Source: Streptomyces sp. NBC_00483 (lineage in GTDB: Bacteria; Actinomycetota; Actinomycetes; Streptomycetales; Streptomycetaceae). From it: 64,000 bases of DNA. The position numbers and the translations under genes are program-made. The stretch covers positions 1,674,001-1,738,000 of the forward strand of contig NZ_CP107880.1 in NCBI RefSeq assembly GCF_036013745.1. The letters are read 5' to 3'. This document shows positions 39,285-48,055 of the stretch, piece by piece. Position 1 is the stretch's first letter, and each line of letters begins with the position of its first letter. The notes beneath the pieces are model-generated. The model saw only the letters and a program-made list of their open reading frames with translations, was not told the origin of the DNA and searched no databases.

Positions 39285-40631
39285 GTGCCGCACATCGCTG
39301 TCGTCGGCTCGGGCCCGAGCGGGGTCTACACCGCGCAGGGCCTCGTGGGGCAGGGCCGCGTCCCGGACGTCCGCGTCGACGTGCTCGACCGACTTCCCTG
39401 CCCGTACGGCCTGGTGCGCTACGGCGTCGCCCCGGACCACGAGAAGATCAAGTCGCTGCAGAACAATCTGCGGGCGGTCCTGGAGGACGAGCGGGTCCGC
39501 TTCCTCGGCGGGGTGGAGATCGGCCCGGCGCTGCCGCCCGCCAAGCTTCTGGAGCTGTACGACGCGGTGGTGTACTGCGTGGGCGCGGCGGCCGACCGGC
39601 GGCTCGGGGTGCCGGGCGAGGACCTGCCGGGCAGCTGGTCGGCGACCGACTTCGTGGCCTGGTACAGCGCCCACCCGGATGCGATCGAAAGCGGCTTCGT
39701 ACGGGGCGTGCGCACGGCCGTCGCCATCGGCGTGGGCAATGTGTCGGTGGACGTGACGCGGATGCTGGCCCGCGGCGTCCCCGAGCTCCTGCCCACCGAC
39801 ATGCCGCGCGCAGCCCTCGACACCCTCGCCGCGAGCGAGGTCCGGGATGTGCACATGGTGGGTCGGCGGGGCCCCTCGCAGGCCCGCTTCACCACGAAGG
39901 AGCTGCGCGAGCTGGGCGGCCTCCCGGACACCGAAGTCCTCGTCGACGAGCGCGAGTTGGCGCTCGACCCGCTGTACGCCGACCCGTCCACCCTGCCCGC
40001 CGCGCAGCGGCGCAACGTGGAGGTGCTGCGCGGCTGGGCCGCCGAGCCACCACGGGGCGCGCGCCGACGGATCCATCTGCGGTTCTATCTACGGCCCGCC
40101 GAGCTGCTGGCGGGCGACGACGGCCGGGTGGCCGGGGTCCGCTTCGAGCGGACGCGGCCCGACGGGCACGGGGGCGCGACCGGCACGGGGCTGTTCGAGG
40201 AAATCGGCGCGGAACTGGTGCTGCGGTCGGTGGGCTATCGCGGAGTGCCCATGGAGGGCCTGCCGTTCGACGAGGGCAGCGGCACCGTGCCGCACGAGGC
40301 GGGGCGGGTGCTGCGGGACGCCCGGGTGGCGCCGGGCGAGTACGTCGCCGGGTGGATCAAGCGCGGCCCGACGGGCGTGATCGGCACCAACCGCCCTTGC
40401 GCCAAGGAGACCGTAGCGTCCCTCCTGGACGATGTCCCCGCCCTCGTACGCAGCGGGGGTGCGACGCGGGATCCGCTGAGTGGTCTGATCGCGGCCGGGG
40501 TGCGGCCCGTGCAGTGGGACGGGTGGCGGGCGATCGAGCGGGCCGAGGCGGAATTGGGGCGGGGGCTCGGGCGGGGCTCGGTGAAGATCCCCGACTGGGA
40601 GGGCCTGTTGGGCGCGGCGCGGGGTTCGTAG
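39285..40631 (+). CDS. Ferredoxin-NADP(+) reductase (FprA/adrenodoxin reductase type)
   Basis: A 448-residue FAD and NADP-binding reductase feeding electrons to ferredoxins and P450s. FAD site: IAVVGSGPSGVYTAQGL (4-20); PYGLVRYGVAPDH is the adrenodoxin-reductase signature; NADP site: AIGVGNVSVDVTRMLAR with the following VGRRGPSQARFT recognising the 2'-phosphate; the C-terminal GWIKRGPTGVIGTNRPCAKETV is conserved in the family. Cytoplasmic. Start GTG 39285 with GGAGGGAGCC. No ferredoxin or P450 is adjacent. Confidence 0.95.
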   Translation: MPHIAVVGSGPSGVYTAQGLVGQGRVPDVRVDVLDRLPCPYGLVRYGVAPDHEKIKSLQNNLRAVLEDERVRFLGGVEIGPALPPAKLLELYDAVVYCVGAAADRRLGVPGEDLPGSWSATDFVAWYSAHPDAIESGFVRGVRTAVAIGVGNVSVDVTRMLARGVPELLPTDMPRAALDTLAASEVRDVHMVGRRGPSQARFTTKELRELGGLPDTEVLVDERELALDPLYADPSTLPAAQRRNVEVLRGWAAEPPRGARRRIHLRFYLRPAELLAGDDGRVAGVRFERTRPDGHGGATGTGLFEEIGAELVLRSVGYRGVPMEGLPFDEGSGTVPHEAGRVLRDARVAPGEYVAGWIKRGPTGVIGTNRPCAKETVASLLDDVPALVRSGGATRDPLSGLIAAGVRPVQWDGWRAIERAEAELGRGLGRGSVKIPDWEGLLGAARGS

Positions 40632-40718
40632 ACAACTCAACGCAGCTCTGGGGTAAGGACACGTACCGGCAACACGACGGAAATCAACAAAACGTTCAAG
40701 CTCATTACGTTCTCGTGC

Positions 40719-42104
40719 ATGACAACGCACCCCGTGGACCAGGTCCCGCCCGCGCGCCAGTTGGCGGCGTTCGGGCTGCAGCACGTTCTCGCCATGTACG
40801 CGGGCGCGGTCGCCGTGCCGCTGATCGTGGGCGGCGCGATGAGGCTGTCGCCCGCCGATCTCGCGTATCTGATCACCGCCGACCTGCTGGTGTGCGGCAT
40901 CGCGACGCTCATCCAGTGCGTGGGTGTGTGGCGCTTCGGCATCCGGCTGCCGATCGTGCAGGGCTGTACGTTCGCGGCCGTGTCGCCGATGGTGCTGATC
41001 GGCACGACGGGCGGCGGCCTCCCGGCGATCTACGGGGCGGTGATCGTCGCGGGCCTCGCCATGATGCTCCTCGCCCCGGTCTTCGGGCGGCTGCTGCGCT
41101 TCTTCCCGCCGCTGGTCACCGGCACGGTGATCCTGATCATCGGCCTGTCACTGCTGCCGACCGCGGGCACGTGGGCCGCGGGCGGCTCAGGGGCGAAGGA
41201 CTTCGGCGACCCGAAGAACATCGGGCTCGCGGCGCTCGTCCTGGTGCTCGTGCTCGGCGTGCAGCGGTTCGCGCCGCCGGCCCTGAGCCGGGTCGCGGTG
41301 CTCGTCGGCATCGTGGTGGGCACGGCGGTGGCGATACCCACCGGCTTCACGGACTTCTCCGCCGTCGGGGAAGCGCACTGGTTCGGGATCAGCACGCCGT
41401 TCCACTTCGGTGCCCCGGAGTTCCACGCGGCGGCGATCGTTTCGATGTTGATCGTGGCTCTGGTGACGATGACCGAGACCACAGGTGACTTCATCGCGGT
41501 CGGCGAGATGACGGGCCGCCCCGTGGACCGGCGCGCGCTCGGCGACGGACTGCGCGCCGACGGCTTCTCGACCGTCCTCGGCGGCGTCTTCAACACCTTC
41601 CCGTACACGGCGTTCGCGCAGAACGTGGGCCTCGTCGGCATGACGAAGGTGCGCAGCCGCTGGGTGGTCGCCGTCTCCGGCGGCATCCTGATCCTGCTCG
41701 GGCTGCTGCCGAAGCTGGGCGCGGTGGTCGCCGCGATCCCCTCGCCCGTGCTCGGCGGCGCGGGCCTGGTGATGTTCGGGACGGTCGCGGCGAGCGGCCT
41801 CAGGACCCTGGCGAAGGTGGACTTCGAGGGCAACAGCAATCTCACCGTGGTGGCCGTCTCGGTCGCCGTCGGTCTGCTTCCGGTGGGCGTGCCGACGATC
41901 TACGAGCACTTCCCCAACTGGTTCCAGACGGTGATGGACAGCGGCATCAGCGCGGGCTGCCTGACGGCGATCGCACTGAACCTGCTGTTCAACCACCTTC
42001 CGCAGAAGGCGGGTTCGGCGCCGTCAGCTGTCGCCGAGCCGGTCCTCCTGCCGGGTAGCCGCGTCGAGCACGGCGTCGAGAAGGCCGGGGAAGAGCGCGT
42101 CTAG
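40719..42104 (+). CDS. Nucleobase:cation symporter-2 family permease (uracil/xanthine type)
   Basis: A 461-residue NCS2/NAT permease with about 12-14 helices that imports uracil, xanthine or uric acid with H+ or Na+. Marks: ARQLAAFGLQHVLAMYAGAVAVPLIVG (first helix), the PIVQGCTFAAVSPM re-entrant region, MTETTGDFIAVGEMTGR (family signature with the substrate Glu) and the GGVFNTFPYTAFAQNVGLVGMT loop. The C-terminal tail (last 27 residues, 42024-42104) is coded over the end of the convergent ArsR gene, so an 81-base overlap exists. Start ATG 40719. Confidence 0.95.
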   Translation: MTTHPVDQVPPARQLAAFGLQHVLAMYAGAVAVPLIVGGAMRLSPADLAYLITADLLVCGIATLIQCVGVWRFGIRLPIVQGCTFAAVSPMVLIGTTGGGLPAIYGAVIVAGLAMMLLAPVFGRLLRFFPPLVTGTVILIIGLSLLPTAGTWAAGGSGAKDFGDPKNIGLAALVLVLVLGVQRFAPPALSRVAVLVGIVVGTAVAIPTGFTDFSAVGEAHWFGISTPFHFGAPEFHAAAIVSMLIVALVTMTETTGDFIAVGEMTGRPVDRRALGDGLRADGFSTVLGGVFNTFPYTAFAQNVGLVGMTKVRSRWVVAVSGGILILLGLLPKLGAVVAAIPSPVLGGAGLVMFGTVAASGLRTLAKVDFEGNSNLTVVAVSVAVGLLPVGVPTIYEHFPNWFQTVMDSGISAGCLTAIALNLLFNHLPQKAGSAPSAVAEPVLLPGSRVEHGVEKAGEERV

Positions 42105-42398
42105 GTCGGCCCTGCGCAGGCCGTTGAGCTTGGCGGTCCCCCGGTAAACCTGCTCGATCACGCCTGCCTCGCGCAGCACGCGGAAGTGGTGCGTGGTGGT
42201 CGACTTGGTGACGGGCAGGTCGAAGGCCGAACAGGACAGCTCGGCCTGGGCCGAGGCCGCCATCTCCCGGACGACGGCCAGGCGCATCGGGTCGGACAGC
42301 GCGTGCAGCACCGCTTCGAGCCGGATCTCCGTACGGGCGGGGTGCGCGAGCGTGCGGCCGCCGGCGGCGGTCCCGGTGTGCGGTGCTGCGGTCGTCAT
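42024..42398 (-). CDS. ArsR family transcriptional regulator
   Basis: A 124-residue winged-helix repressor: RLEAVLHALSDPMRLAVVREM, then SCSAFDLPVTKSTTTHHFRVLREAGVIEQVYRG (recognition helix, wing) as in ArsR-type regulators. The metal-binding Cys motif (ELCVC) of classical ArsR is absent; a lone SCSAFD is present, so the inducer may be organic or redox. Start ATG 42398 follows AGGGGAG; the longer frame lacks a ribosome site. It is divergent from the OYE gene, with TACGA/TCGTA sites between, and overlaps the permease gene at its end by 81 bases. Confidence 0.9.
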   Translation of the reverse strand: MTTAAPHTGTAAGGRTLAHPARTEIRLEAVLHALSDPMRLAVVREMAASAQAELSCSAFDLPVTKSTTTHHFRVLREAGVIEQVYRGTAKLNGLRRADLDALFPGLLDAVLDAATRQEDRLGDS

Positions 42399-42484
42399 GG
42401 ACGACTCCCCTTTGCGGTCCGTGTGGTCCGGAGTGGTGCGGATGGCTCGATGCCTGCGATGCGGGCGGCGCCTCAGGGCCATTG

Positions 42485-42537
42485 TACGAGAACCATCGTA
42501 GTTTGACATCCGCCGTACTACGGTGGCTATCGTACTA
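42485..42537. promoter_or_regulatory. Operator region between ArsR and OYE genes
   Basis: TACGA and TCGTA arms (42485-42489, 42496-42500) form an inverted repeat, and CGTACTA occurs as a direct repeat at 42514-42520 and 42531-42537, near TTTGACATC and the likely OYE promoter. This is the expected binding zone for the ArsR-type repressor. Confidence 0.65.
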
Positions 42538-42597
42538 GGGAGGTCCTCGCCGCCATCCGCGAGGCAATTCCGCGATCCACACCGAATGGAGTCCGCC

Positions 42598-43680
42598 GTG
42601 AGCGCACTGTTCGAGCCCTACACCCTGCGGTCCGTGACCATCCCCAACCGCGTGTGGATGCCGCCGATGTGCCAGTACAGCGCGGCTCCCGAGGGCCCGT
42701 TCACCGGCGCTCCGAACGACTGGCACTTCCAGCACTACGGGGCGCGCGCCGCGGGCGGCACCGGCCTGATCATCGTCGAGGCGACGGCCGTCTCCCCCGA
42801 GGGCCGCATCTCGCCGCAGGACCTCGGCATCTGGAACGACACCCAGGTCGAGGCCTTCCGCCGGATCGCGTCGTTCCTGAAGTCGCAGAACACCGTGCCG
42901 GGCATCCAGCTGGGCCATGCCGGCCGCAAGGCCTCGACCGACCGGCCCTGGAAGGGCGGCGCGCCGGTGGGCCCGGACGCGTACGGCTGGGAGGCCGTGG
43001 CGCCCAGCCCGGTGCCCTTCGACGAGCAGCACCCGGTCCCGGCCGAGCTGTCGGTCGAGGGCATCAAGGAGATCGTCCAGCAGTTCGTCGACGCCACCCG
43101 CCGCACTCTGGAGGCCGGTTTCGAGGTCATCGAGCTGCACGGCGCGCACGGCTACCTCATCGGCGAGTTCCTCTCTCCGCACTCCAACAAGCGCACCGAC
43201 GAGTACGGCGGCTCCTACGAGAACCGCACCCGTTTCGCCCTGGAGGTCGTGGACGCGGTCCGCGAGGTGTGGCCGGAGGAGCTGCCGCTGCTCTTCCGTA
43301 TCTCCGCGACCGACTGGCTGGAGGAGGGCGAGGGCTGGACCGCCGACGACACGGTCCGTTTCGCCTCCGAGTTGCAGGCCCACGGCGTGGACCTGATCGA
43401 CGTGTCGACGGGCGGCAACGCCGCGGGCGTCCGCATCCCCCTCGGCCCCGGCTACCAGGTCCCCTTCGCGACCCGTGTCCGTAACGAGGCCGGCGTCCCG
43501 GCCGCCGCGGTCGGTCTCATCACCGAGCCCGAGCAGGCCGAGAAGATCCTCGCCAACGGTGAGGCCGACGCAGTCCTCGTCGGCCGCGAGCTCCTTCGCG
43601 ACCCGTCCTTCGCCCGCCACGCGGCGCGCGAACTGGGCTCCGAGAGCCACGTGCCGGACCAGTACCACCGTTCCGTCTGA
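42598..43680 (+). CDS. NADH:flavin oxidoreductase/NADH oxidase (old yellow enzyme, YqjM-like)
   Basis: A 360-residue FMN-dependent ene-reductase. TIM barrel landmarks: PNRVWMPPMCQYSA (FMN binding, Cys of the thermophilic-like/YqjM group), GIQLGHAGRKAST (substrate His region), ELHGAHGYLIGEFLSPHSNKRTDEYGGSYENRTRF (signature) and VGRELLRDPSFARHAA at the end. It reduces alpha,beta-unsaturated carbonyls, quinones or nitro compounds and often answers electrophile stress. Start GTG 42598 has GGAG at 6-7 bases; ATG 42586 is an in-frame alternative. Regulation by the divergent ArsR gene is likely. Confidence 0.95.
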   Translation: MSALFEPYTLRSVTIPNRVWMPPMCQYSAAPEGPFTGAPNDWHFQHYGARAAGGTGLIIVEATAVSPEGRISPQDLGIWNDTQVEAFRRIASFLKSQNTVPGIQLGHAGRKASTDRPWKGGAPVGPDAYGWEAVAPSPVPFDEQHPVPAELSVEGIKEIVQQFVDATRRTLEAGFEVIELHGAHGYLIGEFLSPHSNKRTDEYGGSYENRTRFALEVVDAVREVWPEELPLLFRISATDWLEEGEGWTADDTVRFASELQAHGVDLIDVSTGGNAAGVRIPLGPGYQVPFATRVRNEAGVPAAAVGLITEPEQAEKILANGEADAVLVGRELLRDPSFARHAARELGSESHVPDQYHRSV

Positions 43681-43689
43681 GCGCACGGC

Positions 43690-43727
43690 CGTACGCCCCC
43701 GTGGTTCGTGAACCGCGGGGGCGTACG
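43690..43727. terminator. Bidirectional terminator
   Basis: An almost perfect 17-18-bp stem from 43690 to 43727 (left part CGTACGCCCCCG, then GGTTC; right part mirrors it with one T·G wobble) around a two-base loop. It separates the convergent OYE and AztD genes. Confidence 0.9.
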
Positions 43728-43731
43728 CATG

Positions 43732-44931
43732 TCAGTGCCCGGCCACCGTGCCGGACAGCTCATTGGTGCTCTTCGGCAGCTTCACGGATGTGAGCTTCTT
43801 GCCGGTGTCCAGGTCGATGGCGTGCAGGGCCTTCTCGCCGGGGTCGGCGACGTACGCCGTGTGGTCGCGGACGAACAGTGTGGGCCGGGGCTGCTGCCAG
43901 TCCAGGGGTTCCCGCCACTCGCCGACGGCGTCGATCTTCTTCTCGGCCTTTCCGGTTGCCGGGTCGATGACATGGATCTTCCCGTCGGTGCCCAGGACCA
44001 GCGCCTCGCCCTCCGGCCCGCGGGCCAGCGAGCGGAACGAGTAGCTGGTCCCCAGGTCGACCAGGCGGAGCTTCTTCTTCTCCGTGTCGACGAGGGAGAC
44101 GCGGGTGGGGCGTTCCAACTCGGCCTCCGCGTCGGTCTTGTAGTCGCCGAGGAGGACCGGGGAGGCGTCGCTGCCGGCCTGGTTGCCGATGCGGCCGTAG
44201 TCGTCGGGGGCGTCGACCTTGGTGAACTCGCCGTCCTTGTAGACGAGGATGCCGTCCTCGCAGCCGACGCCGATCGCCTCGCCCTTGGCCGCGGCCTCGC
44301 CGTGCACGCCGGGGCACTTCTCGTTGCGCGCGATCTCCTTGTTGTCCTTGTCGAGGACGAGCACGCCGGTACGTGTCTCCTTGTTGCCCAGGGTGCTGAG
44401 GAGTTCGCCGTTCTCCAGCTCGATGGCCACGCCGTGGTGGGCCTCGGCCGAGGTGTAGGTGCGGCCCTTGGGCTTCGTGCCGCTGCCCAGGTCTGCGGGG
44501 TCGAAGACGTCGACCTCGCCGGTGCCGTCGGTGAAGAGCACCGTCTTGCCCGCGTGCCGTACGACGTGTCCCGGCTCGGAGCCCTTGTACGTGATGTCGG
44601 TGAAGCGCTGACCGGCGGCGTCCAGGACGCGGAAGCCGCTGTCGGTGGAGACGACGACGTGGTCCTCGTCGCCCGCGGGGTTGAGGCGGTTGAAGCCGGG
44701 CAGGTCGATCGTCCTGCTGAGCTCGAGGCTCTTGCCGTCGAGTATGTAGAGGCCGCCGTCGAAGCCGGCGACCAGCGGATCCTTGACCGCGGCGGCGGGT
44801 GTGGCGCCCTTGGCCCTGGACGAGGCGGTGGTGTCGTCCTCGCTCCCGCAGGCGGTCAGCACCGTGGCGAAGGCGAGGGCGCAGACCGTTCCCCCGAGGG
44901 CTCTCCTGCGGGTTGTCGGGGTCGTGTTCAC
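43732..44931 (-). CDS. aztD: Zinc metallochaperone AztD (first copy)
   Basis: A 399-residue secreted lipoprotein with a signal peptide ending at LTAC (lipidated Cys28) and a seven-bladed beta-propeller-like body. AztD proteins hand zinc to the binding protein AztC. The conserved zinc-contact motifs are intact: TSAEAHHGVAIE, NEKCPGVHGEA and the disulfide partner GVGCEDGILV. Start is GTG (44931-44929). It is the last gene of an operon aztB, aztD-like, aztC, aztD read right to left, ending at the terminator 43690-43727. Confidence 0.88.
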   Translation of the reverse strand: MNTTPTTRRRALGGTVCALAFATVLTACGSEDDTTASSRAKGATPAAAVKDPLVAGFDGGLYILDGKSLELSRTIDLPGFNRLNPAGDEDHVVVSTDSGFRVLDAAGQRFTDITYKGSEPGHVVRHAGKTVLFTDGTGEVDVFDPADLGSGTKPKGRTYTSAEAHHGVAIELENGELLSTLGNKETRTGVLVLDKDNKEIARNEKCPGVHGEAAAKGEAIGVGCEDGILVYKDGEFTKVDAPDDYGRIGNQAGSDASPVLLGDYKTDAEAELERPTRVSLVDTEKKKLRLVDLGTSYSFRSLARGPEGEALVLGTDGKIHVIDPATGKAEKKIDAVGEWREPLDWQQPRPTLFVRDHTAYVADPGEKALHAIDLDTGKKLTSVKLPKSTNELSGTVAGH

Positions 44932-44965
44932 TTGTGTTCTTCCTTCCCTGTCGAACAGTCGTGGG

Positions 44966-45931
44966 TCAGCGGGCCGTCAGGCCCTTGGTCATCGCCGTCG
45001 TGTTGGCGCGCATCATCCGCAGGTACGTGTCCGCGCCCTCGCCCTTGGCCGTCAGGGACTCGGAGTACAGCTTCACGACCTGGACCCCGCCGCCCATCTC
45101 CTTGCGCAACACCTCGGCGAGGCGCGTGGGTTGGGAGGAGTCGGCGAAGACCGTGCGGACGCCGGCCTCGTCCATGGCCTGCGTGAGGGAGCGCAGGTCG
45201 GAGGAGCTGGGCGAGGCGAGGGTGGTGCCGCTGGGGACGACGGCGCCGACGACGCGGAGGTCGAAGCGGTCGGCGAGGTAGCCGAAGACGTGGTGGTTGG
45301 TGACGATGGCGCGCCGCTTCTCGGGGACGCGGTCGAAGGACTTCTCCATCCAGGTGCTGAGGTTCGCCAACTTCTTGTCGTAGCGGTCGGCCTGGGCGCG
45401 CACCGCGCTGTCGTCGACGCCGTCGACGTGCTCGGTGATCTGGTCGGCGATGAGGCCCGCCGCCTTGCGCATGCGGTCGGGGTCGGTCCAGAAGTGCGGG
45501 TCGACCTGGCCGTCCCCGGCGTCGTCGCCCGTGTGGAAGGTGAGCGGGTCGACGGCCTTGCCGACCTCGAAGGTGGCAACGCCGGACTCGCGGGCTGCGT
45601 CGACGTGGCGCAGCACGTTCTCCTCCAGGCCGAGGCCGTTGTGGACGACCAGGTCGGCCCGTTCGATGTCGGCGGCCTGCCGTGCGGAGAGCCCGAAGGA
45701 GTGCGGGTCGGCGTTGGGCTTCATGAGGACGGTGACCTCGGCCTGGTCGCCCGCTATCTGCCGGGTGACGTCGCCGAGGATGTTGGTGGTGACGACGATC
45801 CGGGGCCGTTCGCTGTCGGTGGCGCAGGCGGTCGCGGTGGCGGCGGCCGCCAGGGTCAGCAGGCCGAGCAGCAGGCTGCGCAGCCGTGCCGTGCCCACAC
45901 GGACGCGCTTCTTCGCCTCGTCCGCGCTCAT
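44966..45931 (-). CDS. aztC: Zinc ABC transporter substrate-binding protein AztC
   Basis: A 321-residue ZnuA/AztC-like cluster A-I binding lipoprotein. The signal peptide ends at lipobox ATAC (C36). Zinc ligands: H77 in NADPHSF, H146 in DPHFWTDP, H213 in VTNHHVFGY and an Asp near FADSSQ (about 285). The acidic loop between ligands 1 and 2 (HTGDDAGDGQ) is short compared with ZnuA. It receives zinc from AztD and delivers it to AztAB. Start ATG 45931 has GGAG upstream and overlaps the stop of the second AztD-like gene by 4 bases. Confidence 0.9.
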   Translation of the reverse strand: MSADEAKKRVRVGTARLRSLLLGLLTLAAAATATACATDSERPRIVVTTNILGDVTRQIAGDQAEVTVLMKPNADPHSFGLSARQAADIERADLVVHNGLGLEENVLRHVDAARESGVATFEVGKAVDPLTFHTGDDAGDGQVDPHFWTDPDRMRKAAGLIADQITEHVDGVDDSAVRAQADRYDKKLANLSTWMEKSFDRVPEKRRAIVTNHHVFGYLADRFDLRVVGAVVPSGTTLASPSSSDLRSLTQAMDEAGVRTVFADSSQPTRLAEVLRKEMGGGVQVVKLYSESLTAKGEGADTYLRMMRANTTAMTKGLTAR

Positions 45932-47151
45932 CGGCCGGTCTCCGCCATCAGAACCGGTTCGACGTCGAGGTCGAAGGTACGGGCGATGCGCAGGTCGTCG
46001 TTGTAGTCGATCTCGAACACCCGCTTGCCGTATGGGTCGTTGACGTAGGCGCGGCTGCGGTCGACCTCGATGACCGGGGCGTTTCGGGTGTGCGGCTTCC
46101 CGGTCAGGAGCTTCTTGGTGCGGGTGGTCTCCTTGCCCGTCTTGATGTCGTAGCCGTGCAGCCTGCCGTCGGTCTCCAGGACAAGGAGCGGCGCGCCCTC
46201 CCCTGCGGTGTTCGCGGCGACGACGGGCCCGGTCTCCACCCGCGTCCAGGCGCGCTCGCCGACGTCCAGGACCCATACGGCGTCTCCGGCCGGCGCGGTC
46301 AGGGTGTCGCTGCCGGGGCGCTGCCGGAACTCAGCCGCCCGCTCACTGTCCAGCACGTCCTTCTCGTAGGGGATGGACTCGGCGGTGAACTTCCCGCTCT
46401 CCTCCCGTACGAGCAGCGCCCCGTCGGCGCAGCCGAACACCACGCCGCGGCGGGTGACGGCGTCGCCCTTCGGGCTCTCGCACTCGGCGTCCGGCGCGGC
46501 GACGCGCTTGCCCTTGCGGTCGAACACGGTGAGCTTCGCGGCGTCCCCCTTGCCGGCGAGGGCCAACAGGTGCTCCTCGTACGGGACTACGGGCCCGGTG
46601 GCCGTGCCGGGCAGCGTCCCGGTGCGCGCGATGTCGCCCGCGTCCAGCTTGCCGCGGTCGTACAGGACGGTCCGCCCGCCCTTGTCGGTCACCGCGGTCA
46701 CGGCGGCGTCGCTGCGCACCAACGCACCTTCTCCGACGGGCAGTTCCCCTACGTCGCGGATCGCCGCACGGTAGTAGTGGACGTGGTCGCCGTGGTCCAC
46801 GGTCCAGGAGCCGCCGTCGAGGACGTGGGTGGCGCCGGAGGCGTGGAGGTAGCCGAAGCGGCCGTCCGTGGCGAGATCGGCGGCGCCCGCGACCTTGTCC
46901 GTCTTCGCCACCTTGCCGGTGATGAGGTCGAGGACGCGGGTGCTTCCGCTGTCGGGGTCGTTGAGGACCAGCCGGGACTGCTGCTCGGCGCCCTCCTTCG
47001 CGCCCTCCACGTAGCCGTGCGGGGTGGCGGACGGTGAACTCGCCGCGGCTTTCGGGTCGTTGTCCTCCTGCGCGGAGCAGCCCGCGGCGAGCAGGGCGGT
47101 GAGCGCCAGCGGGACAAGGGCCCACTTCGCGGCGTTGATTCGGGCGGTCAA
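45928..47151 (-). CDS. AztD-like protein, divergent second copy
   Basis: A 407-residue lipoprotein (signal peptide ends AAGC, then SAQEDND) related to AztD by layout, length and the paired Cys motif (AECESPKGDA ... FGCADGALLV). It lacks the EAHHGV zinc motif (here ATGPVV) and the CPGVHGE motif (here CESPKGD). It has an N-terminal WTVDHGDHVHYYR not found in the other copy. It may bind zinc elsewhere or have another role. Start is TTG 47151 behind GGAGG, overlapping the permease stop (TTGA) by four bases, so translation is coupled; upstream and downstream genes are aztB and aztC. Confidence 0.8.
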   Translation of the reverse strand: MTARINAAKWALVPLALTALLAAGCSAQEDNDPKAAASSPSATPHGYVEGAKEGAEQQSRLVLNDPDSGSTRVLDLITGKVAKTDKVAGAADLATDGRFGYLHASGATHVLDGGSWTVDHGDHVHYYRAAIRDVGELPVGEGALVRSDAAVTAVTDKGGRTVLYDRGKLDAGDIARTGTLPGTATGPVVPYEEHLLALAGKGDAAKLTVFDRKGKRVAAPDAECESPKGDAVTRRGVVFGCADGALLVREESGKFTAESIPYEKDVLDSERAAEFRQRPGSDTLTAPAGDAVWVLDVGERAWTRVETGPVVAANTAGEGAPLLVLETDGRLHGYDIKTGKETTRTKKLLTGKPHTRNAPVIEVDRSRAYVNDPYGKRVFEIDYNDDLRIARTFDLDVEPVLMAETGR

Positions 47152-48041
47152 GACATTGCCTCCGACTTCCTTCGGTCGACTTCGGGAACGGGAGCGGCAG
47201 CGGCGCCGTCGGCGGCACGGCTCGTACGGCGGTGGCGGACGCCGGAGGCGAGATGGGAGAGGAAGAAGAGACTCACCGCGAGCGCCGAGACGGTGGCTCC
47301 GGCCGCGGTGCCGAGGTGCCACGACAGGAGCAGCCCGCCGAAGGTGGCGGCGGCCCCGAGGAGGGCGGCGCCCACCATGACCCCGCGCACACTGCGCGCC
47401 CAGGGCAGGGCGGCCGCGGGCGGCGCGATCAGCAGGCCGAGGACGAGCAGCGTGCCCACGATGTGGAACGAGGCGACGATCGCGAGACCAAGGAGACCGA
47501 GCAGCACGGCGTGCGCGAGCCGCGGGCGCAGGCCCAGCGTCTGGGCCTTGCGGGCATCGAAGGTCAGAGCAAGAAAGGCCCGATGCCCGAGGACCGAGAC
47601 GACGAGCGCCACGAACAGGGCCACCCCCAGCACGGCGAGGTCCTGTCCGCGCACCGCGAGCACATCACCGAAGAGGAATCCGGTCAGATCCACCGCGAAG
47701 GACTGCGAGCGCGACACGATGATCACGCCGAGCGACAGCATGCCGACGAACAGCAGCCCGATCCCGGTATCCCGGGACAATCGCCGTGCCCTGCCGAGGA
47801 CGGTCACCCCCGCCGTCATCACCGCCGCGCTCGCGACCGCGCCCACCATCAGGTTGCCGCCGAACAGCGCGGCCAACGCGACACCGGGCAGCAGCCCGTG
47901 GGACATGGCGTCCCCGAGGAAGGCCATCCCCCTGAGCACCACCCAGGTCCCGGCCAGCGCACAGATCGCCGACACCAGGATTCCGCCCCACAGGGCGCGC
48001 TGCACAAAGGCCACCTCGAACGGGGCCGTCAACCACTCCAT
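47148..48041 (-). CDS. aztB: Zinc ABC transporter permease AztB
   Basis: A 297-residue ABC-3 type membrane protein (ZnuB/AztB) with about eight helices and the family segments ALAGTWVVLRGMAFLGDAMSHGLLPGVALA (coupling region), FDARKAQTLGLRP and VASFHIVGTLLVLGLLIAPPAAA (zinc path motif). It forms the channel for AztA/AztC-fed zinc. Start ATG 48041 is preferred to a TTG at 48056. Only 14 bases separate it from the divergent aztA ATG, within which the Zur-box-like palindrome lies, so its transcript must start inside or very near the coding start of aztA. Confidence 0.92.
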   Translation of the reverse strand: MEWLTAPFEVAFVQRALWGGILVSAICALAGTWVVLRGMAFLGDAMSHGLLPGVALAALFGGNLMVGAVASAAVMTAGVTVLGRARRLSRDTGIGLLFVGMLSLGVIIVSRSQSFAVDLTGFLFGDVLAVRGQDLAVLGVALFVALVVSVLGHRAFLALTFDARKAQTLGLRPRLAHAVLLGLLGLAIVASFHIVGTLLVLGLLIAPPAAALPWARSVRGVMVGAALLGAAATFGGLLLSWHLGTAAGATVSALAVSLFFLSHLASGVRHRRTSRAADGAAAAPVPEVDRRKSEAMS

Positions 48042-48055
48042 GCGAGGACAGTACA

